Positions 56,311 through 64,000 of a stretch of DNA of 64,000 nucleotides are shown here, in pieces. Source of the DNA: Anthonomus grandis grandis (lineage: Eukaryota > Arthropoda > Insecta > Coleoptera > Curculionidae); assembly GCF_022605725.1 (NCBI RefSeq), contig NC_065552.1:15146785-15210784 (forward strand), given 5' to 3'. Position numbers and translations under genes: made by a program. The notes below the pieces were generated by a model that ran no database searches, was not told the origin of the DNA, and was given only the letters and a program-made list of their open reading frames with translations. Within the stretch, counting starts at the first letter, position 1. The number at the start of each line of letters is the position of its first letter.

Positions 56311-56629
56311 AGAGCACCGCCCCGGCCGACCCGAGGACGGGATTAGTAAACATCTGACTTTCGTGGGAGTTGCGTCGTTTGGCGACAAAATGTCCCAAAA
56401 TATTACGCGAAAATCCAGGAATTTTTAAAATATTTATTCTAATGCGGACTTTACAGACATGACAATGTGTAAAACCCGCATAGAATTGTAATCTTAAAAT
56501 GTTTAATATGCTGTGTTTTGCATAATGAAAATTAAAGTGTTATTCTAATAAAAAATAAAATATCAACTCTGATAAAAGTATAATAAAAAAATCAGAAATA
56601 AAACTCTAATAAACAAATTTAACAACATA

Positions 56630-57722
56630 TCATTTTTTAAATGAAAGGCCCAATAAACCGCCTTCTTTCGCTAAACAAAAACTTAACTTATTGTAAAAGC
56701 TATTTTGCACCTCCAAAAGAGTTTCAGTTAAAATGGAATTGGCACCTTCGACAATTTTATTTCGCAACTCCTCTAAATTTGTTGGCCTACTAAATTTATG
56801 CTTATAAATGGTCTGCTTAAGGTAACTTCACAGATAAAAGTCATTTGGAGACAAATCTGGAGATCTAGGAGGCCATTTAATGTCGCCAGTCCCACTAATA
56901 AGGCGGCTAGGAAAAGTATTTGTTAAAAATTCTTTTACCCTAGCTGCGTTATGAGCAGGACAACCATCTTGCTGAAAATAAACCGATCTCAGGTCTACAT
57001 CAGGTAGGATTTGAATGGCAGGAAGAATTTGGTTTTGCAGCAACTCAAAGTACTTTTGGGCGTTTAAAGTGCCATCAATAAAAAATGGCCCTATAACATT
57101 GTCGCCCAAAATACCTGCCCAAACATTCAATTTCTGAGGATACTGGGTACAAAACTGAAAACTTCCGTGCTCGTTTTCCTGAAACCAATAAACAATGGAA
57201 GGATTGTGTTTGCCATGTAATGGGAAAGAAGATTTATCAGAAAACAAAATATTTTTTAAAAAATATTCGTTTTCATTTGCCTTTTCCATCATGGTTTTAC
57301 AAAATTCCATTCTTTGCCTTTGGTCTTCAGGAAATATTTCCTGAGTTTTTGAATACTTGAAACATTTGTACCCATATTTTTTCCAGATACGAGCAACAGT
57401 TTAATAGTGAGCAATTAAACTGTGGCCGTGTCGAATCAAGTTCTAGTGTACTGCAAACCATTTCTTCTCGCCGTTCTATATCCTGGACCACTTCAACAGG
57501 TGGTTCTTGACGTTTTGTATGACATTTTTTACAACCTTGAAGACAAAAAGATGTCTTAAAATTTGTAACCATATTTAAAACCGTTTTTGCACAAGGAATC
57601 GGTCTATTCTCAAATGTCACTGATCTCTACATTGTACTGCCGAATTGCCTCCATAAAACCATTAAACCTCCATAAAACCAATCAATTAGTTGAACTCGTT
57701 CGGAAGGAGTATAAAGAGCCAT
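56630..57722 (-). pseudogene. Mariner-type transposase, frameshifted
   Basis: The start is MALYTPSERVQLIDWFYGGL (57722). The helix-turn-helix part runs through VTFENRPIPCAKTVLNMVTN and PPVEVVQDIERREEMVCSTL. The catalytic part has NILFSDKSSF (first Asp), VYFQQDGCPAHNAARVKEFL (second Asp) and WPPRSPDLSPNDFYL (third Asp), with 36 residues between the last two. After a TGA in place of Trp, the chain continues SYLKQTIYKHKFSRPTNLEE to GLLGLSFKK. Breaks: a 19-bp tandem duplication (CCTCCATAAAACCATTAAA, about 57648-57680) and a shift near 57400 and 57320. Catalytic residues are intact. Terminal repeats were not found. Confidence 0.85.
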
Positions 57723-57869
57723 AGTGAAAAAAACACGAAAATAACGCTCAAAAATTATTAACGCAAAGTGAGGTCTGCTGACTCCCGGTTCAAAAAATAA
57801 AAACGAAAAATTCCGCCGCCTGCAAGCGGTGTTGCCATTATTTTGGGTAATACGTAGCTCACGATAACA

Positions 57870-59040
57870 CGATCTGTATGTAGTAGTAGTAATAGTAGGG
57901 GTGGGGAAGCTAGAGCTCGGCAAGTGGCCCTAAACAATCCCTTTTCGCCAACCACAGAATCACCCACTCATACGCATCCACTCCCAAGGCTTGAACGTTT
58001 TCCCAGTCTAGATCTTTAAGATCTTCCCATTGGAGTATTGTTGCTCCACAAGTTTTCCTCCTCAAGCAACTTGACCTATCGCAGACACCTAGTATGTGGT
58101 TTGAGGTTTTCCCCTCGGTACAGCAATTCGGACAGATTGGGCTTTCTCTTATACCAAAAAGGTGTAAATGCCTATTTGGGTAATTATGCCTTTGTCTTTG
58201 ATACCTTGTCGGGTCTTTGCTAGCAGTCGCTTTGCTTTAGAGTCATCAAAATCTACCTGGGAAATCTGTTTTTACTGACAGCGAGACACGGTTAGGGGCC
58301 TAGAAAAGGGCTAATTGCCCTCGACACCCTAGTGTCCTGGGACACTCAGTCCAATGTGTGCTGCAAGTCTTTCTTGCAGCACACATGCGTCTCTGCACTC
58401 CTGGTCTAGCGCTGAGCTGGGTTTCTGGATTGCCTTGAGAGAAGCTTGACTATCAGAGTAGATGCACATCCCCCGTTACCTTCCAATGCTTCCTGTTTGT
58501 TTGCTACTTCAAGTCTAAAAAATTGTGGTATCATTCCGTAGCCGAAATGATTTCCCTGTGTTTGTTTCCATCCTGTACAGTCCGGCTCTGGTCGAATCGG
58601 TGGTTTTTATTCATGACACATCTGTGTACTATGCCTGGAAATCATTTGGCTCTTTAATTTGGTTAGTCGACAATTCTTTCTGCTGTAGTGCATTTATATG
58701 TCAGAATTGGTATATTCTTACACAGTCTGAGAGTAATAGTGATTGTCTAACTAACTAAGTATTGCGCCACTCTCCGCTATCCTTTACCTTTTTATGCGCC
58801 GCCATTGCCTCTCTCTCAATCCAGACTGAGAGCTTCGTTAGCTCAAGAAGAATATTTAGGGGCGCCGCAGTTGTTGTTCTCATGGCTCCAGTATTTCCCA
58901 AACAGACTAGTCTTCGCAATATAGTCAGTTTTTGGGCGTTGTTGACCTTCAACGCCGCGAGCTACCATACCATTGATCCTTATGAGACCCTTATTAAGTA
59001 TAAAGCCACTGGAAAAAAAAATGGGGTTTTAGACCCCTAA
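57870..59040 (-). pseudogene. LINE ORF2 3' portion: RT thumb, RNase H, Cys/His end
   Basis: The minus strand in several frames: QKLTILRRLVCLGNTGAMRT, then PLNILLELTKLSVWIEREAM (RT thumb, like Q+lacl.iTGAmrTtPt.aLe.LL), CTGWKQTQGNHFGYGM and YSDSQASLKAIQKPSSALDQ with SVPGH.GVEGN (RNase H, I-type order), then GIRESPICPNCCTEGKTSNH and ILGVCDRSSC (CxxC...H...C). The end is NVQALGVDAYEW and a short TACTACTAC tail at about 57875-57900. Frames are broken repeatedly. The mariner transposase start lies about 150 bp beyond the tail. It is related in its ending to the plus-strand fragment at 49.6 kb. Confidence 0.7.
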
Positions 59041-62000
59041 CTGATATATGTAGTGTTGGCAATGGATTTGCTAAAGCAGTTTTCCATATAATAGGATACT
59101 CACCGTTCTGTAAATTTCTTTTCATAAAGCCTTCCTCTTTTCTCATAGCCTTCGGAAAATTGCTGAATGATGCTTTTAAAAGTATCTAAACTGACTATAA
59201 TGCGGTCTCAGTATCTATTAGAGTGTCTTATGTTCTTTTCAGCGCCTATTCTGGTGCTGTAAGCCACCGTCTTAAGATTACCTTATAAATAAATGTAGAC
59301 TATTTATATCTGAAGATCTATGTGGTCGCGATTGTATTTCTCTCTGTAATTATTATATTGGTAAATAAAATGCTCATATTTGATTTAAATAGGCTAGTAC
59401 TCGACCATACATAAACCACATAGGGTATCGGGTTACCATAATCACAGCCTCTAGCAAATTTGGAAAAGTCTTTTTATGAAATAAGTATTTCCGTTTAATA
59501 TACCTGGTTAAAAAATAAAATCAACCAAATTATAACTAACAATTCCAACCCATACGTCTACATTTGCAATAACATTTTGCAATCAAATTGAGGAATTTCG
59601 GCAATCATTTAAAATTCTTCGCGCAATATTGTGAGTCCATTTAAAGCAGTTGCTTGGTTTTAAAAATCCCCTGTCTAACTCCATTACCGTCAGCGAGTCC
59701 GTCCGAGTATTCTTTTTAAAATTTAAGCAAAGTAAAAAGCCATGCCTAACAATATCTGCATAAACTGCTTAACTTAAATTATTTTATAACTGATATTATT
59801 TTCTTTACAATAATATTCGAAGCCTCCTTCACAATTTTAGAGAAGTCAATTGCTCATTAATTAACTGATTTTTAAAAAATATAAATCCGTTCAATAGATG
59901 AAAAAACTCAAGAGGAAAACTTTATTAAAAAGAGAATCTGATTGTTGAATAAAATATTTTGCCTAAAAAGATGATAGCATACGTAATACCTTCCAAAGCT
60001 CAAAAGGTAAGAGGCTAAGGACATAAGTTAACACTTTTCTTCTCACAATTATATAAAAATTACTATCTTAAAATAAAATATCCTGTACACCCTTAGTAAA
60101 TAGATAATATTCTGTTATGATAAATGAATTAATGGAACACATTATGTATATTACAATAATTTTTTTTCTAATTGAAATTTGTATAATAATTTAAAATTTT
60201 TGAGTCGGCACTCAAAAACTCTTCGAAAGTTTCAGCGTACGACGCGGCAGCCGATAAAACACATCTGTGCTGTTATGAAAAGAGGGTCGAAAATATGTAA
60301 TACACCTTGTAACACACCGATAAGACGTATTTTTTGGAAAATACGATGAGAAACTTGAATTAGATAGTGGCGCCCGCTTTCCCGAACTTTACCAAGAAAT
60401 ATTTAATTTAATTTTAAGACTCGGTCTCGAGATCGCTTTGATTGATCGGTGAAATGACTCCCTTATTATTAAATATAAATCATGGAAATTTATGAACGAT
60501 GCTTTAAATCATAGCAAGAAGTTTTTGGAAGTTCAAAATTATATAAAGTTAATTTAGGAGGTTTTGACTTATTTAGGTCTGAAATAAACAATTGTTAAAA
60601 AAATGCCATGTTACTACTGCGATTGATAGATTCATTTACAATTTAATAGTATAAAGTAAGTAAATTAACAAATCTATATCAATGTAAAGTAGTAGGGTTT
60701 TTACAAATTTTAGCTAATATTAAGAATCAATGACAATACAAAGGAATCCTGTAGAAACAACAGTTAAAGAGTTAATTAAAGTAAAAAAAAAATTAAAGCT
60801 GGCAAGTCGAGATCTTCGAAATTAATATAAATTCATTCTTACTTAGTATCACGTAGAACGTAAATATTAACTGACATAACAAATACATATAACTAACACC
60901 TTGTATAGGCCACATAGCTAAGCAGTTGCAGTATTAAAAACTGGAACCAAAATCTACCTTAAAAAAATACTATAGAAGCACATTAATACCTAAGCATTTA
61001 TTATTAAGCTCTTTACAGTATTGGTTAAAATATTAAATAACTATAAATAGAAAATTATTGATAATTATAGATAACATAAATAGTAAAATATAGAAATATA
61101 GAAATATATAGAAATTTGTTAAGATACCAGGCTTATTAGAAAACTCATATTTTTAGTTTTGGAATTTTCGGTTATACCAAAAGCATTATTTCCTTAATAT
61201 TTAAATTTTTAGATTGTACATGAAAACCAAAGCACATTTTATATATTATTATCTAATTTATATACTTTTTAAGATATCTTAAATTTTAAGAAAAAAATTG
61301 TTTTCAGGTCGTTAAAAAATCTTAATTCTTTTCCATTTTCATTACCAATTTTTGCTCTGATTACTTAAAGCAAATTATCGACTTAAGTAACAGCTGAATA
61401 ATATTTAACAAATTTTACAGGACAATTAAGCAAAAAATGTAGGTACATATTTTTAATTTTAAATATTATAAGATATTATCGCGCTTAGGATTAAAACTTA
61501 AATTAATTAGATTTGTTTAGGGTTATATATTTCGATAAATGGTAGTTTTTCAAATATTTGACAGCTTATGTTCAAATTTTAAATCTTTGGTTTATTTCTG
61601 CGTTTAAGTTATTTACCTTTTTCGGTATCGGCATACTAAAATGACAAAAATAATATATGGAAAGTATTACAAGTATGTATATATATCGCAAAGCCAAATT
61701 CTAGTATCTTACCACTTAAGAACACATCGAACAATAAATATGTTTTAAAAATCGATCATTTAATAACTTAATCACATCCTTTACCGAAGTCATATATGCT
61801 GCCTGTAGCACTTTTGCAAAATCGCATTTTTCAGCCATCACTTGGCCCTAAAGTGCACACTACTATACAATTAAACCGTAATTTATCAGAGCGCATAAAA
61901 GAAGTAAGCTAGGCAGATTAATTAAAAAATATTACAATTCTTGCACGACATATTTCAATTATTTTTAAATATAGGAAGCTATATTAAATAAATATTATGC

Positions 62001-62344
62001 AAATAAAGTTCATAGAACTAGCAGTTTTTGTTAGTTCTTTTGAAAAATAATTAAATTAATAATGATGTTTCAAAAAAAAAAGGATCATTTAAAAAAATAA
62101 ATTATGATATAAACTCATGTTGTCGCACTTATGCAATAGTGTATGTCAAGCAGGGCGTGGATGAGGTAATTTAGGGCATTCTTAGATATGTCATCACAGA
62201 AACTTTAAAGACAATCACGTACTATTTTTTATACCCGTGCTTCAGTTCGGAGCTATAAGCTACCCGCTATAATATGATATTGGCCAACTTGGAATGTATA
62301 TATATTATTTAGCTCTTGAATACATGGTATAGCTTGAATGTATA
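59041..62344. other. AT-rich non-coding stretch
   Basis: No coding frame or mobile-element boundary was recognised in 3.3 kb. There is one small perfect stem (TTTTTGAGT/ACTCAAAAA) near 60197-60218. Confidence 0.4.
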
Positions 62345-62420
62345 AAATACTTTACCGGGTGGTGCGTCGCCGAGCGGAACATAGGAAATCCCATGTAAAT
62401 TTTAAGGGGGTCAATTATTG
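62345..62420. repeat. Possible mariner terminal sequence
   Basis: ACCGGGTGGTGCGTCGCCG and the following GGAACATAGGAAATCCCATG resemble terminal repeats of mariner-type elements. It lies 3' of the minus-strand transposase at 63.0-64.0 kb. The partner end would be beyond the window, so this cannot be confirmed here. Confidence 0.25.
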
Positions 62421-62978
62421 GCTTCCCTGTACATTTTACAGAAAAAATGTAAGATAACTTTTTGAAGAGACCAATCTGGCAAATCCTCGTGCAAAGTTTC
62501 AAAAAAATTTAATAAGCGAATCTTGAATTATTCAATTAAATGTAATTGCAAAATTACCAAATTTTCGGATCAGGTAAAACCAGACACCAGCCACCAGCAA
62601 ACAATTTGTTATAAGGCTTTGTCAAATCTGACGTACAGCCGAATACAAGAAATGTTTTTTTTTCGTTTTATCAATCTCACAACCATACATACAAAGTAAG
62701 TCACGTTAAAATTACTTTTTTATCTAAACTTTCATTTAATATAACGATGACGTTAAACAACAGACGTTAGACAATAACAATAATTATTATTGATTATTAA
62801 AAAAATTATTTTATCATACTTAGAATTTAATTGAACCAATAGCAGTATCTGAAATATTTTCAATTTATTTTCCCATCAAGAAAAATAAAATAAAATACAA
62901 TAACTTTTTTAAAAATAATAGAGAATTACATAAAAACATCAACTAATCAAATGTTTAAACAACCCCCATTAACAGCCA

Positions 62979-63007
62979 GAATGTAATAAAGAAATTTTAT
63001 TACATTC
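62979..63007. repeat. Short hairpin next to the mariner 3' end
   Basis: The arms GAATGTAATAAA and TTTATTACATTC are exact inverted copies around a 5-base loop, about 30 bp beyond the transposase stop. It might mark a rearranged end of the element. Confidence 0.7.
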
Positions 63008-63033
63008 TAACGAAATAGCGTTTTGTAACTGGT

Positions 63034-63968
63034 TTAATGCTCAAATTTTACACTTTTAAAAATGACACTTTTTAAATGACCCCATAAAAAGAAGTCATTC
63101 GGTGAAAGATCAGGTGACCTGGCTGACCAAAACATCCGGTACCGTGGACCAATAATATTGCCGTTAAAAGCAGTTTCCAAGCACTCTCTAACCATACGGG
63201 CATTATGGGCCGGGCAACCATCCATTTGGTACCAGATCATTTGATCTTCCTGAACAACTTCTTCCAAGGCGAGTCCAATTTGATTTTGAAATAAGTCCAA
63301 ATAGGTTTCAGATGTTTGGTAGTCCATAAAAAAGGGTCCAATGATATGGTGTCCGATAATTCCCGGGAATACATTTGTTTTTTGGGGATATTGTGTCCGA
63401 GTATGAACAAAGCGATGTTCATTTTCTTGGCTCCAATACCGGCAATTCTGAACATTTGGTTCATTGTTGAAGGTAAATGTACATTCATCGGTAAAACAAA
63501 TATTTCTTAAAAAATTCCTATCATTATTTGCTCTTTCCATCATTTCAAAACAAAATACCATTCTTCGCTCTTTATCTCTTTCCTGCAGCTCTTGATGTTT
63601 TTCGAATTTATACAAATATAATATTTGTTTTTTTAACGTGCGCAATACCGTTGTATGATGTTTATTTACCTCTTGCCCAAGAACCCCCGTACTAACCATC
63701 TTGTTTTCCTCCACACTCAGTAGAATATTAAGCTCTCTGTTCTCTCCTTCTTCGCCTCTATTTTCGATATCCTGAGTTGAACATTTAAAATTATTTATTA
63801 CGGTACCTTTGGCCTTGAACTTATTGATAATATGTTTAATAGTTGAAATGGACGGAATGGGCTTGGTGGGGAAATAAACTGAAAACATTTCACATATACT
63901 GCTCTAAAACTGTTTCCCGCATAATGCCACTTAATTATGACTATTTTTTTGTCGACTGAATAATTCAT
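63034..63968 (-). pseudogene. Second mariner-type transposase, frameshifted and C-truncated
   Basis: The start is MNYSVDKKIVIIKWHYAGNS (a further in-frame ATG is four codons upstream). A two-base insertion near 63885 shifts the frame from FRAV into CEMFSVYFPTKPIPSISTIK. The body continues HHTTVLRTLKKQILYLYKFE, FCFEMMERANNDRNFLRNIC, FTDECTFTFNN (first Asp), YWSQENEHRFVHTRTQYPQK, WYQMDGCPAHNARMVRECLE (second Asp) and WSARSPDLSPNDFFLWGHLK (third Asp). Spacing between the last two Asp is again 36 residues. It stops at FKSVKFEH, earlier than relatives. It is the same subfamily type as 56630-57722 but clearly a different family member. Confidence 0.85.
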
Positions 63969-64000
63969 ACTTGTTTTCAAATATCGACTATCACTGATTT

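Noticed and set aside
46191..64000. Upstream P-loop exon of the kinesin
   Set aside because: No minus-strand frame with a GxxxxGKT-like or KIF26-like motor motif was recognised; it may lie outside the window.

Overview
This is about 64 kb of AT-rich, intron- and transposon-rich animal DNA, almost certainly from an insect. The evidence is spliceosomal introns, one conserved animal gene (a KIF26/VAB-8-type kinesin), and insect-typical mobile elements: BEL/Pao, P element, hAT, MULE, Tc1/mariner, I-like and Dong/R4-like LINEs. A beetle is plausible but the window alone does not prove the order. No rRNA, tRNA, CRISPR array or bacterial-style operon was recognised.

Layout. 0-9 kb: a decayed P-element transposase gene (+) with recognisable introns, one invaded by a small hairpin element; just downstream sits a BEL/Pao retrotransposon (2602-9018, minus) with 221-bp LTRs that I read as identical and a 5-bp target duplication. 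9.9-11.3 kb: a non-autonomous inverted-repeat element with a TA target site. 11.6-15.1 kb: a broken BED-finger hAT transposase (minus), with a 947-bp MULE-type deletion derivative (9-bp target duplication) inserted upstream of it. 16.4-19.7 kb: an internally deleted I-like LINE (minus). 20.4-23.1 kb: a 50-bp perfect palindrome, then a Dong/R4-like LINE lying between two TTA microsatellites. 23.7-29.3 kb: a LINE RNase H scrap, a mariner relic with long inverted ends, Ty3/gypsy gag debris and unexplained coding-like islands. 32.1-34.4 kb: a 1,125-bp segment duplicated in tandem.

35-46 kb: the one clear host gene, the 3' part of a KIF26-type kinesin on the minus strand. I place 13 exons, including the last, 54-codon exon at 34973-35137, which lies behind a 6.1-kb intron. 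The ATP-binding N-terminal motor exons lie further 5' (right), either outside the window or in undetected small exons. 46-64 kb is therefore probably upstream intron or intergenic DNA. It holds only transposon remains: LINE C-termini at 49.6 and 58 kb, a Tc1-like scrap at 52.3 kb, a Jockey-like RT relic at 55.5-56.3 kb, and two related mariner-type transposases at 56.6-57.7 and 63.0-64.0 kb.

The transposons do not work together as a pathway; they are successive insertions, most of them dead. The most useful leads are the BEL element (identical LTRs but interrupted reading frame), the MULE derivative, the microsatellite-targeted LINE, the perfect palindrome, the perfect kilobase duplication, and a one-base homopolymer shift inside a kinesin exon, which suggests that some frameshifts in this window may be assembly errors.
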